From assembly GCF_002243045.1 (NCBI RefSeq), contig NZ_MBKP01000021.1, forward strand, positions 1 to 64,000: a stretch of DNA of 64,000 bases, written 5' to 3'. A model generated the notes under the pieces. The model was not told the DNA's origin. It searched no databases and saw nothing but the letters and a program-made list of their open reading frames with translations. The position numbers were made by a program, and so were the translations under genes. Shown one piece after another: positions 17,187-25,023 of the stretch. The stretch is from Methanolobus psychrotolerans. GTDB taxonomy: Archaea > Halobacteriota > Methanosarcinia > Methanosarcinales > Methanosarcinaceae. Positions within the stretch are counted from its first letter, which is position 1. The number at the start of each line of letters is the position of its first letter.

Positions 17187-18407
17187 TCAAATAACAGCTT
17201 TTGCAAACGCGCGGAAGACTTTGAGCATGTGCATCGATCTGGAAGGGTGCAACATTTTCTTTATTAGTATTGAAGGATGGTCCATATCCCCATAACGTGT
17301 GATGGTGTCAAGGATAGTGAGATTGTTCATTGAACCTATCAGTTCGTTAAGTTCATTGTCCCCAAGCCCGCTGACAAACCGGTGTATCCTCATCCCCATT
17401 GCAAGCTCCTTTCCTATTTTTGCCCGCCATCTTCGGTCATATTCCGATAGGAAATTCGCAGAATTGTCTCCGTTGGCAACTGCCCTGGCAGCCACTTCCC
17501 CTGCTATTTTTGCACATACGGCACCTGTATATATCCCGCCTCCGGAAGTTGGTTTAACCTGACCGGCGGCATCACCTGCTATAAGTATTCCCTCAGAATA
17601 TGTTTTTTCAAGTGGTCCTAAAGGTATTCCGCCCATTACAAGGTCAAGTTTCCCTCCACCGTATCTTGAAGCAATGTGGGAATTCTTTGTAAGCAGATTT
17701 TCGAGTACATGATATGCTGTAACATCTTTTTGTGATTTAGGCACGGATACAGGGTCAATTGCTATTCCTATTCGGGAAATATTTTCATTCACCGGGACTG
17801 CCCATGCAAAGAAGCCAGGTGCCTGAGAGCCTACGAACAATTCCACGAAATCAGCATTATCAGAACGATAAGGTACTTCTGCCTGTATTCCTGACAATAC
17901 CTTACTAACCTTTCCAAGGCCTGCCATTTTTGCCACCTTGCTGCGAACGCCGTCTGCACCGATAACAACCTTTGCTTCCAAGGTTTCAGGCATTCCTTTT
18001 CTGATGACTGATACTCTTTGTTTCCCGTCTGCTCTTTCGATGCCATTTACCCTTGCGTTCAGCCACAGGTCAACATCTTCTTCAAGTGCCATAGCAGCAA
18101 GCCTACGGTCAAACAACTTCCTTGATACGACATAGGCTTTTGTCTTTCTCCCGTCGATCGGGAGGCATTCTCCGTTCATAGGATGCACAAAAGCGCCTCT
18201 AACAGAATTTAAAACAAAATCTTCAGAGGGTTCAACATCACACTCGCCGACTGCCCGGGTACTCAGCAGTCCGGTGCATCCCACCGGACTTCCTATGAAT
18301 GCGTGGTCTTCAAGCATCAGCGTCCGTGCGCCGTGCATGGCGGCATATCTTGCAGCTGTAGAGCCTATAGGTCCTGCTCCTACAACAATAACGTCATATT
18401 CTGTCAT
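17187..18407 (-). CDS. Digeranylgeranylglycerophospholipid reductase (geranylgeranyl reductase family)
   Basis: 406 residues. The N-terminal Rossmann motif VIVVGAGPIGSTAARYAA, the family motif SPVGCTGLLS (conserved cysteine near the flavin) and the FAD motif GILIAGDAAGQVKPTSGGGI are present. The enzyme saturates the isoprenoid chains of archaeal membrane lipids at the membrane surface. Its 5' end overlaps the upstream HAD phosphatase gene by 14 bp, so the two are co-transcribed. Confidence 0.92.
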   Translation of the reverse strand: MTEYDVIVVGAGPIGSTAARYAAMHGARTLMLEDHAFIGSPVGCTGLLSTRAVGECDVEPSEDFVLNSVRGAFVHPMNGECLPIDGRKTKAYVVSRKLFDRRLAAMALEEDVDLWLNARVNGIERADGKQRVSVIRKGMPETLEAKVVIGADGVRSKVAKMAGLGKVSKVLSGIQAEVPYRSDNADFVELFVGSQAPGFFAWAVPVNENISRIGIAIDPVSVPKSQKDVTAYHVLENLLTKNSHIASRYGGGKLDLVMGGIPLGPLEKTYSEGILIAGDAAGQVKPTSGGGIYTGAVCAKIAGEVAARAVANGDNSANFLSEYDRRWRAKIGKELAMGMRIHRFVSGLGDNELNELIGSMNNLTILDTITRYGDMDHPSILIKKMLHPSRSMHMLKVFRAFAKAVI

Positions 18408-19083
18408 TTTTAGTTAGTTCCAGAACCAGTTCCAGTACTTCATGGAAACTATTGATTATATGGTCAGGTCCTTCTATTCCTGTAATCCTGTCGGCTGCAC
18501 CATTGCGGTCCCCGTAAGCCGCATATGCAGTCATCATTCCGAGTTGTTTTGAAGGCGCAATGTCCCTACGCAGGCTATCTCCTACAAAAAGAGTTTCATG
18601 TGCTGAAAGTCCCATGGTATTAAGGGCATGTTTGAATGGCTCATGGGCTGGCTTTTTTGTACCTGTCATGTCATAAGCTGTGAGCGAATGCAGAAGTTTC
18701 CCGATACCGACTTTTTCAAGCCTTATCATGGCGTTTCGGCTGTTCGCATCAGTGACTATCCCAATCAACAGCCCCATTTCGTTTAATTCCACAAGCGTTT
18801 CACTGACATGTGGATAAAGTCTGATATGCTTCACTTTTTCAGTCTCGTATATCATGACACATGTTTCATATTTTCCAAGGGGCTGTATCTCGTTGTCTAT
18901 CATGTAGTCTTTTATATTCTCCGGGTTCTCAAAGCCGTGTTTTTCCCTGCGGAAGTACTCAAACAGTTCATCAGGATCCCCTGCACCTAAAAAAGTGATA
19001 ATTTCGGTGCATGCTGTCATCTTTGCTTCGACAAAGTCAAAGAGTGTGTTGTCCATATCAAAGATAATGCCCTTTATGTTCAT
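18394..19083 (-). CDS. HAD-superfamily phosphatase
   Basis: 229 residues. Motif I is IIFDMDNTLFD, motif II is VTDANS, motif III lies near KKPAHEPFKHAL and motif IV is FVGDSLRRDI: all four HAD elements. The cap domain between residues 20 and 95 suggests a phosphoglycolate phosphatase-like or pyrimidine nucleotidase-like enzyme, but the substrate cannot be told. Translated as a pair with the geranylgeranyl reductase (14-bp overlap). Confidence 0.85.
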   Translation of the reverse strand: MNIKGIIFDMDNTLFDFVEAKMTACTEIITFLGAGDPDELFEYFRREKHGFENPENIKDYMIDNEIQPLGKYETCVMIYETEKVKHIRLYPHVSETLVELNEMGLLIGIVTDANSRNAMIRLEKVGIGKLLHSLTAYDMTGTKKPAHEPFKHALNTMGLSAHETLFVGDSLRRDIAPSKQLGMMTAYAAYGDRNGAADRITGIEGPDHIINSFHEVLELVLELTKNDRI

Positions 19084-19190
19084 GTGTATCAGTTTATTTA
19101 TTTTACAGATTTGGTACTACTTTCTAAATCTAAATGTCAGTTTTCTATTTATATATTCGGTGATGAGACTACTATATATTCTTATATTAT

Positions 19191-19226
19191 ATATTTAATT
19201 ATATATATATATGTATAATTAAATAT
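19191..19226. repeat. AT-rich inverted repeat upstream of the 50-codon gene
   Basis: ATATTTAATTATA (19191-19203) and TATAATTAAATAT (19214-19226) are a perfect 13-bp inverted repeat around a TA-rich centre. It probably overlaps a promoter TATA box for the small gene at 19263 and could be an operator or simply AT-rich promoter DNA. Confidence 0.65.
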
Positions 19227-19227
19227 T

Positions 19228-19249
19228 AATGGAAATACGCGTTTCCATT
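19228..19249 (+). promoter_or_regulatory. Leader hairpin directly before the ribosome site of the 50-codon gene
   Basis: AATGGAAA and TTTCCATT pair around the loop TACGCG, and GGAGGT begins at the next base. In RNA this hairpin abuts the Shine-Dalgarno sequence, so it could affect translation of the following short gene. Confidence 0.6.
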
Positions 19250-19262
19250 GGAGGTATTTACT

Positions 19263-19415
19263 TTGCCGGAATCATTAAAAATAGGTATGCACGAAAGAAC
19301 CATTTCACGAATGAGCCCGGAGCCTTCTTCTGAACTTAAGGATGAAAGGTCTGCCAGATCTGAAAAAGAAGGATTCTATTCTTCCCGCGGACAGGCATTC
19401 ATACGTGTAAGATGA
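19263..19415 (+). CDS. Small 50-residue protein with TTG start, unknown
   Basis: GGAGGT is 7 bases before a TTG that opens a 51-codon frame ending in TGA. The product begins MPESLKIGMHERTISRMS and ends GFYSSRGQAFIRVR. It is hydrophilic and charged, with no membrane segment or cysteine. The strong ribosome site and the two inverted repeats upstream argue that it is real. I do not recognise the family. An internal ATG (residue 9) is a weaker alternative start. It lies between the HAD phosphatase and tRNA-Arg. Confidence 0.6.
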   Translation: MPESLKIGMHERTISRMSPEPSSELKDERSARSEKEGFYSSRGQAFIRVR

Positions 19416-19506
19416 AACTAAATTTCCCATTTCCATTTTTAAGTAGATTGATTTCTTTTTCCTTTTGTGGAATGCTTCTGATTTATAAGGTTCACTAAAA
19501 TATTTT

Positions 19507-19581
19507 TGGCGGACCTGCCGGGACTCGAACCCGGGTTCTAAGCTCCGGAGGCTTAAGTGATATCCGCTACACTACAGGTCC
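19507..19581 (-). tRNA. tRNA-Arg (CCG)
   Basis: On the minus strand a full cloverleaf reads from GGACCTG to CAGGTCC. The anticodon loop CTCCGGA gives CCG, the T arm is CCGGGTTCGAGTCCCGG, and the discriminator G is followed by an encoded CCA. No intron is seen. Confidence 0.95.
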
Positions 19582-19769
19582 ATCTTTGAATGTTTAACTC
19601 GTTCTGCATGTTTCTCATTGAAGATAAATATAATGTTGTTTCAACGTTGCTTCAATGTTGATTTGATGCCTGTCTAATATTGGTTGAAGTACTATTAAGA
19701 ATGTCTGCCACAGTTTGAATGGAATTTCAGGGTATTTTCCATATATAAGTGCGAACAAAAATGTTATAT

Positions 19770-19806
19770 ATCACAGTTGTGTATTAGATGTGTTCACAAT
19801 TGTGAT
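19770..19806 (+). promoter_or_regulatory. Double operator on the tRNA-Cys promoter
   Basis: Two copies of the palindrome: ATCACAGTTGTGTA (19770-19783) and TTCACAATTGTGAT (19793-19806), centres 23 bp apart. The first directly follows a TATA box (TTATATA, 19764-19770); the second sits about where transcription should begin. tRNA-Cys starts at 19818. The layout is the same as at the pscS promoter and suggests repression. Confidence 0.75.
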
Positions 19807-19817
19807 GAAAAACGTTT

Positions 19818-19889
19818 GCCAAGGTGGCGGAGCGGCTACGCAATCGCCTGCAGAGCGATTCCATCCCGGTTCGAATCCGGGCCTTGGCT
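19818..19889 (+). tRNA. tRNA-Cys (GCA)
   Basis: GCCAAGG pairs with CCTTGGC, the anticodon loop CTGCAGA gives GCA and the T arm is CCCGGTTCGAATCCGGG. CCA is not encoded, unlike the tRNA-Arg and tRNA-Lys of this window. A small hairpin (GAGGT..ACCTC) follows the 3' end. In this organism Cys-tRNA is likely made by SepRS and SepCysS, and the pscS gene at 22.8 kb shares the same operator type. Confidence 0.96.
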
Positions 19890-20009
19890 TGAGGTATTTA
19901 ACCTCTGTCCTTAAGATGTGCGGGAGTTTTCTATGGCTCCTGCTAAAAAACGTATAACTCCAACCAAAACCCCTTATTTTATTTTTTATCATCGATTGCA
20001 TGTAGGACT

Positions 20010-20204
20010 ATGAAAGTAAAATTGCCATCGGGTAAAACAGAGGAAATGAACCTAGGATCGCTTACAGTTGAAGAACTGCTGCGCATTCTTGATATCATTC
20101 AGGGTGAGGTCCTTGTATCAAGGGATGGTAATATAATTCCTGAAGACACGGTACTCAACACTGATGACAATGTCCGCATAATGCAGGTAGTCTTCGGCGG
20201 CTGA
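20010..20204 (+). CDS. MoaD/ThiS-like ubiquitin-fold sulfur carrier (SAMP-like)
   Basis: 64 residues ending in the diglycine VVFGG, with the beta-grasp pattern LTVEELLRIL and VLVSRDGNIIPEDTVL. Such proteins are adenylated by an E1-like enzyme and carry sulfur as a thiocarboxylate for molybdopterin, thiamin or tRNA thiolation, or modify proteins. The MoeB-like E1 and MoaE encoded at 24.3-25.4 kb are natural partners. It lies 120 bp after tRNA-Cys and may be read from the same operator-controlled promoter, though a T-rich TATA-like stretch just upstream could serve it alone. Confidence 0.88.
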   Translation: MKVKLPSGKTEEMNLGSLTVEELLRILDIIQGEVLVSRDGNIIPEDTVLNTDDNVRIMQVVFGG

Positions 20205-20238
20205 GTCAAAAATAAGTTTATTGCATCTGATCCTGTTG

Positions 20239-21030
20239 TTATTCTTCATTGACTTGCAAAGCTTCAGATACAGAATCTGGTATGTCAGTGATCCTGTTTC
20301 CCCATGAGTAGACGTTCATCTTTTTGCTCCTGACAAAACCGACTATGGTCAGTCCGCGGGATTTTGCGATATCAGTCGCAAGCGTTGTTGTTGCCCCTCT
20401 TGAAACAACAACAGGGATATTTGCGGTCAGGCATTTCCTCACCATTTCTGATGAAATCCTGCCGGAACAGATCACATATGTGTCGGAAAGGTCTATATCT
20501 TTTTCAAGTGCATAGCCTATTAGCTTGTCCAGTGCATTGTGCCTGCCGATGTCCTCTACAACACATACCTTTCCTTTAGAATTGTACAGTGCGACCACAT
20601 GGATGCCACCTGTCAGCACATGAAGCTGTGAATCAAGGGCTTCTTTCACAGAATTCCGTATAGTTTCAGAATTCACGGTAAAACCAGAATTAATTTCAGG
20701 GAGCTTAGCGATGTCAAGGTATGACATTGAACCGCCACAACCGCTAAGGACTGTTTTCTTTGAGACAAGTATCTTAAAAGGATTCTCTGTCAGCACACAT
20801 GCATTGCTGCCTTCTATTTTTATGGACTCGAGCTCATCTATGTCTTTGATGATGCCTTCTGTATAAAGAAAACCAATGACGAATTCCCGGAGCATATCAT
20901 TACTTATCATTGCAGTGAGGGCATGTCTGCCGTTCACGGTAACTGCAAGCGGCATTTCCTCAATGACCGGGTGCTTTTCCAGTTCAAAGGAATCGCCATC
21001 TACTTTTATGCAGTCTACTTCCCTGTACAT
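20239..21030 (-). CDS. fdhD: FdhD, formate dehydrogenase accessory sulfurtransferase
   Basis: 263 residues. FdhD passes sulfur from a cysteine desulfurase to the molybdenum/tungsten cofactor of formate dehydrogenases and related enzymes. Typical motifs are PLAVTVNGRHALTAMIS near the N-terminus, the cysteine loop VLSGCGGS (one cysteine of the CxxC seen in E. coli) and CVVEDIGRHNALDKLIGYAL, then ICSGRISSEMVRKC. It directly follows sufS with no gap, so desulfurase and acceptor are made together. Confidence 0.93.
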   Translation of the reverse strand: MYREVDCIKVDGDSFELEKHPVIEEMPLAVTVNGRHALTAMISNDMLREFVIGFLYTEGIIKDIDELESIKIEGSNACVLTENPFKILVSKKTVLSGCGGSMSYLDIAKLPEINSGFTVNSETIRNSVKEALDSQLHVLTGGIHVVALYNSKGKVCVVEDIGRHNALDKLIGYALEKDIDLSDTYVICSGRISSEMVRKCLTANIPVVVSRGATTTLATDIAKSRGLTIVGFVRSKKMNVYSWGNRITDIPDSVSEALQVNEE

Positions 21031-22215
21031 TCATAATCTCCTTGCCAGTTCTTCCATTGTATCTATAAGGAGGTCAACTTCCTCTTCGGTGTTGTACAGA
21101 TAAAGACTTGCCCGCACAGTGCCGTTATCCAATCCAAGGTGGCTCATTAGCGGCTGACAACAATGTTCTCCTGACCTGACCATAATACCTGCCCCTTCAT
21201 CAAGGATATGTGCAATTTCATGCGGGTGCATGCCTTCAACGTTAAAGGATACTACTCCTATGCTCTCGGAGTTGTCTCCATGTCCGTAAACAGTTACACT
21301 TTTAATGTCCCGAAGTCCTTCAATCAGTCTTTTTGTGAGGTACTCTTCGTGTTGTTTTATAGCCTTCATGCCGGTGTCTTCAAGATACTCAACAGCCCTG
21401 CCAAGTCCTATCATTCCGGAAATATTCGGGGTTCCTGCCTCGTACTGCTGATAACCTTCGGCAAGAGTGTAATCATCAACAGATACTTTTCCTATCATGC
21501 CGCCGCCAAGCATCAAAGGTTTAATGTCAGCCTTTTTCATCCACAAAACCCCCGTTCCGGTGGGTCCGAGCATCTTATGTCCTGAAAAGCAAAGGTAGTC
21601 GCAGCCAAGTTCTTTTACATCAACCGGGAAATGAGGGACTGACTGCGCCCCGTCAATAAGCAGCTTCGCTCCATTCTCATGGCAGATGGCAGCTATCTCT
21701 TTAACAGGCAGCAGATTCCCGAGGACATTTGAAGCGTGGGTAACTGCAACTATCTTTGTATTCTCATTTATTGCAGTTTCAAGATCCTCCACGTCAAAAG
21801 AACCATGGGCATCTGCTCTTATTATTGATACATCCACGCCTCTTTGGCGCAGGCGTATCCATGGAAGAAGATCAGAATGATGCTCAAGTATGGTGGTGAC
21901 TACATTGTCGCCTTTGTTCCATTTTGTCCCACAGGCAACCATGTTGATGGCTTCCGTGGTATTCTTTGTCAGGACAGTTGTGCCGTTTTCCCCTCCAATG
22001 AAGCGGGACACCTTCTGGTGTGCGTGCCAGTATCTCTGTGAAGCTATGTTCGTAAGGCGATGAATACCCCGTCCTACGTTGGCACGATAGTAATGCTCAA
22101 AATCGTTCATGGAGCTGACTACCTGCTCTGGGGAAAGGCTGGTTGCTGCATTATCCATATAAGATATATCTGCAAGGATTGGAAAATCATTTCTTATTCT
22201 CTTCACATTCAGCAT
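21031..22215 (-). CDS. sufS: Cysteine desulfurase, SufS type
   Basis: 394 residues of the group II cysteine desulfurases. The PLP lysine is in CFSGHKMLGPTGTGVL, the PLP-binding aspartate in LLIDGAQSVPHFPVDV, and the catalytic cysteine in MVRSGEHCCQPLM. It releases sulfur from cysteine as a persulfide for Fe-S clusters, thiolation and FdhD. It is the middle gene of an operon HTH regulator-sufS-fdhD, with 45 bp from the regulator and none to fdhD. Confidence 0.94.
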   Translation of the reverse strand: MLNVKRIRNDFPILADISYMDNAATSLSPEQVVSSMNDFEHYYRANVGRGIHRLTNIASQRYWHAHQKVSRFIGGENGTTVLTKNTTEAINMVACGTKWNKGDNVVTTILEHHSDLLPWIRLRQRGVDVSIIRADAHGSFDVEDLETAINENTKIVAVTHASNVLGNLLPVKEIAAICHENGAKLLIDGAQSVPHFPVDVKELGCDYLCFSGHKMLGPTGTGVLWMKKADIKPLMLGGGMIGKVSVDDYTLAEGYQQYEAGTPNISGMIGLGRAVEYLEDTGMKAIKQHEEYLTKRLIEGLRDIKSVTVYGHGDNSESIGVVSFNVEGMHPHEIAHILDEGAGIMVRSGEHCCQPLMSHLGLDNGTVRASLYLYNTEEEVDLLIDTMEELARRL

Positions 22216-22260
22216 GCTGGACCATCCTGATAAGCACTATAACGAACAGAATGCCTTGTA

Positions 22261-22584
22261 TTATTTCTTATTTTCGTCATTAATACATTGGAGGCCATCT
22301 TCGCGCAATTGCCTGCAAATGCCACATATCCTTCCCGCAAGGTCATCGACCTGATTATCTTTCATATCTTCTGCAAGGATATGTATGGACTTTTTAACCT
22401 CTTCATCAAATACTATGCGATATCCTCTTTTCTTGGATAGGTATTGTGAAACAGCCGAAGGCGCCATATCAAGTTCCCTGGCGATTTCCTGCTGTGAAAG
22501 CCCACAGTTTACAAGTTCTTCTGCAATTGCTGCCCGTATGGCAGGCAATACGTCCCAGACAATCATCTGACAGGGTAATTTCAT
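22261..22584 (-). CDS. HTH regulator with C-x2-C-x9-C tail, candidate Fe-S/sulfur-responsive repressor
   Basis: 107 residues. The helix-turn-helix is LSQQEIARELDMAPSAVSQY (residues 29-48), of the XRE-like COG2522 type. Cysteines lie at 5, 27, 87, 90 and 100; the last three form GRICGICRQL...LQC, suitable for Fe-S or metal binding. The gene is followed by sufS and fdhD in one operon and is preceded by the palindrome CTCACAATTGTGAA directly after its own TATA box, so self-control is likely. The same palindrome marks pscS, tRNA-Cys and nadA. Binding by this protein is inferred from position, not shown. Confidence 0.8.
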   Translation of the reverse strand: MKLPCQMIVWDVLPAIRAAIAEELVNCGLSQQEIARELDMAPSAVSQYLSKKRGYRIVFDEEVKKSIHILAEDMKDNQVDDLAGRICGICRQLREDGLQCINDENKK

Positions 22585-22635
22585 GATAATATATTCCTCT
22601 TAATTGTCGATATGCTGATTTCCAGCTTTTTTAAA

Positions 22636-22649
22636 CTCACAATTGTGAA
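22636..22649 (-). promoter_or_regulatory. Operator at the regulator-sufS-fdhD promoter
   Basis: CTCACAATTGTGAA with core CACAATTGTG. On the minus strand it directly follows CTATAT (22649-22654), the probable TATA box, 52 bp upstream of the regulator ATG. Only one copy is seen in this promoter. Confidence 0.75.
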
Positions 22650-22720
22650 TATAGTTTTAATCTTAAAAGTCTTTTCTCTCTATTTTGTCAGTTATTTCAT
22701 ATCTGCAATAGTTTTATATA

Positions 22721-22755
22721 TTCACAATTGTTAATTTACAGTTCACAATCGTGAA
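22721..22755 (+). promoter_or_regulatory. Double operator at the pscS-moeB-moaE promoter
   Basis: TTCACAATTGTTAA (22721-22734) directly follows the TATA box TTTATATA (22713-22720). TTCACAATCGTGAA (22742-22755) lies 21 bp further, near the expected transcription start. This repeats the arrangement at the tRNA-Cys promoter. Confidence 0.8.
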
Positions 22756-22757
22756 TC

Positions 22758-22813
22758 AGTGAAAAATACACGATATTAATGTCGCATTCAGTCCGTATAT
22801 GTCATTTTTCACT
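22758..22813 (+). promoter_or_regulatory. Inverted repeat in the pscS leader
   Basis: AGTGAAAAAT (22758-22767) and ATTTTTCACT (22804-22813) are a perfect 10-bp inverted repeat enclosing 36 bases, within a leader of roughly 95 bases before the pscS ATG. It may form an RNA stem. Its function is unknown, and no known riboswitch class was recognised. Confidence 0.5.
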
Positions 22814-22842
22814 ACCGGCTAGATGTGACAAGAGGTATTCCT

Positions 22843-24216
22843 ATGGATATCAGAGCACAGAAAACATTTGAAGCGCTATTTGCCCTTGAAGACATCCGTG
22901 AGATGCTGCGCCAGTCACTACCAGGTTCGACTGGTCCGGCAGATATGGATGGGTTTAACGGGCAGATACGGCATATCAGGTCGATAATAGACGACCTGGA
23001 AGCTGGGGCTGGTGTTCCTGAGGTCACTAAGATCGGCGGGACACTGGGTATTCGAAGCCATGAGGAAGAATACATCAACATCCAGCCAATGCAGGCAGCA
23101 GGAAGACTAACCCCCGAGGCCCGCAAGGCACTCATCGCATACGGGGACGGATACTCCACCTGTGACAGTTGCCGCAAGCCATTCAGACTTGATAAGATAT
23201 CCAAACCACCAATTGCTGATTTCCACCAGGAGCTCGCTGCTTTCCTGAAAATGGAGACAGCACGCGTAGTTCCGGGGGCGAGAAGAGGATTCCAGGCCGT
23301 TACGTCAAGCCTTGTAAAACCTGGAGATTCAGTGATCGTTTCATCACTGGCACATTACACCGAATTCCTTGCTGTGGAAGGTGCAGGTGGTGTTGTGAAG
23401 GAAGTTCCTCTTAACGAGAACAAGATCATTACAGCTGATGCAGTTGCAGACCGGATCGAGGATGTTACTGCTGAAACCGGCAAAGCACCTGCACTTATTA
23501 TGATCGATCATTTCGACTATCAGCTTGCTAATGAACATGATGTGAGCGGGATCGGGAAAGTTGCCCACCAGTATGATATCCCGTTCCTCTACAATGGAGC
23601 ATATACCGTAGGTGTGATGCCTGTAGATGGAAAAAAGATTGGTGCAGACTTTATCGTCGGTTCCGGTCACAAAAGTATGGCTTCTCCCGCTCCGTCAGGT
23701 GTACTCGCAACAACCGATGAATGGGCTGATGTGGTATTCAGGACTACTCAGATGACAGGTGACCTTACAAAGCGCAAATTTGGGGTCAAAGAAGTTGAGA
23801 TGCTTGGATGTACCCTCATGGGTTCTACCCTCATGGCAATGATAGCTTCTTTCCCAACGGTGAAACAGCGTACGATGAACTGGGACGTGGAAGTGAAGAA
23901 ATCTAATTTCCTCGTCGATAAACTGCTTGCAATAGAGGGAAGTGAGGTATTGTCAGAGTATCCAAGGAAGCACGCACTTTCAAAGGTGGACACCACCGGA
24001 AGCTTTGATGTGGTTGCAGGAACCCATAAAAGAAAAGGTTTCTTCCTCTCTGATGAACTCACAAAGAGGGGGATTGTAGGAGAGTTTGCCGGAGCAACAC
24101 GTTCATGGAAACTCAGTACCTATGGTCTTTCATGGGAAAAGATACATTATCTTGCAGATTCTCTTCAGGAAATTGCGGAAAAGTACGAAATAAAGGTTAA
24201 CAGGGATAATCTCTAA
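22843..24216 (+). CDS. pscS: O-phosphoseryl-tRNA(Cys):Cys-tRNA synthase (SepCysS)
   Basis: 457 residues. This PLP enzyme converts phosphoseryl-tRNA(Cys), made by SepRS, to cysteinyl-tRNA(Cys). The PLP lysine is in VGSGHKSMASPAPSG (K277). Cysteines 107 and 110 (GYSTCDSCRKP) and 323 (MLGCTLMGS) match the three essential cysteines known in the Archaeoglobus enzyme. An extra ~80-residue N-terminal region precedes the catalytic domain. I chose the ATG with GAGGT 6 bases upstream; a GTG six codons earlier is less likely. It heads an operon with the MoeB-like E1 and MoaE, and its promoter carries two operators. Confidence 0.95.
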   Translation: MDIRAQKTFEALFALEDIREMLRQSLPGSTGPADMDGFNGQIRHIRSIIDDLEAGAGVPEVTKIGGTLGIRSHEEEYINIQPMQAAGRLTPEARKALIAYGDGYSTCDSCRKPFRLDKISKPPIADFHQELAAFLKMETARVVPGARRGFQAVTSSLVKPGDSVIVSSLAHYTEFLAVEGAGGVVKEVPLNENKIITADAVADRIEDVTAETGKAPALIMIDHFDYQLANEHDVSGIGKVAHQYDIPFLYNGAYTVGVMPVDGKKIGADFIVGSGHKSMASPAPSGVLATTDEWADVVFRTTQMTGDLTKRKFGVKEVEMLGCTLMGSTLMAMIASFPTVKQRTMNWDVEVKKSNFLVDKLLAIEGSEVLSEYPRKHALSKVDTTGSFDVVAGTHKRKGFFLSDELTKRGIVGEFAGATRSWKLSTYGLSWEKIHYLADSLQEIAEKYEIKVNRDNL

Positions 24217-24258
24217 TATCCCTCTACTTTTTATTACTAATTGTTGAGGAATTGTGCA

Positions 24259-25023
24259 ATGCTAAGTAAAGAAGAGCTTGAACGTTATAGCAGGCAGATT
24301 ATGCTCTTTGGCGAGGAAGGGCAGGAGCGTTTAAAGGATGCCAGGGTTTTCATTGCAGGTGCCGGGGGGCTTGGATGTCCTATAGCACTTTATCTTGCAG
24401 CTGCCGGTGTAGGACACCTGAGGATAGCAGATCGCGACTGTGTGGAACTGACCAACCTCAACCGCCAGATACTGCACTGGGAAGCGGACATCGGCAGGGA
24501 AAAAGTACTGTCTGTTGAAGCTAAGATCCGGGCAGTCAACCCGCATATTGGTATCGAGACATTTCATGTAACAATCGATGAATCCAATGTCATGGAGCTA
24601 ATAGGTGACGCAGACCTAATAGTCGATGCCATGGATAATTATCCTGTCCGCTATCTTCTCAATCAGGTTGCCCACGAAAAAAATATACCATTAATTCATG
24701 GAGCTATCCGTGGGTTTGATGGGCAGGCAATGACAATCATCCCAGGGAAAAGTGCATGTTTTAACTGTGTTTTTCCTTCTCCCCCTCCATCGGAAGTATT
24801 TCCGGTCGTAGGTGTGACTCCGGGCATCATCGCCATGATACAGGCTAATGAGGTTATCAAATACCTGCTTGGAATTGGCGAGCTTTTGATGAACAGGCTG
24901 CTTATATGGAATGGGCTTTGCTCTGAAATGGAATACATGAAGGTATCTGCAAGACATGATTGCAAAGTATGCGGCAAAAGTGTCACTTCGCAGGAGTGTT
25001 CTCATGATAAAAATCACACATGA
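24259..25023 (+). CDS. MoeB/ThiF/HesA-type E1-like adenylyltransferase
   Basis: 254 residues. ELERYSRQIMLFGEEGQERL opens the family, then the ATP-binding VFIAGAGGLGCPIALYLAAAG, the NLNRQILH segment and DAMDNYPVRYLLN. Zinc cysteines are paired (ACFNC and CKVC). Such enzymes adenylate the C-terminal glycine of MoaD/ThiS-like carriers, probably the protein at 20.0 kb. Start at the ATG with GAGG upstream. It lies 42 bp downstream of pscS and overlaps moaE by 20 bp, so it belongs to the operator-controlled operon. Confidence 0.9.
   Translation: MLSKEELERYSRQIMLFGEEGQERLKDARVFIAGAGGLGCPIALYLAAAGVGHLRIADRDCVELTNLNRQILHWEADIGREKVLSVEAKIRAVNPHIGIETFHVTIDESNVMELIGDADLIVDAMDNYPVRYLLNQVAHEKNIPLIHGAIRGFDGQAMTIIPGKSACFNCVFPSPPPSEVFPVVGVTPGIIAMIQANEVIKYLLGIGELLMNRLLIWNGLCSEMEYMKVSARHDCKVCGKSVTSQECSHDKNHT

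Noticed and set aside
24241-24258. GAATTGTGCAATG upstream of the E1-like gene as an operator
   Set aside because: Only one half-site matches, there is no TATA box, and the gene is inside the pscS operon.
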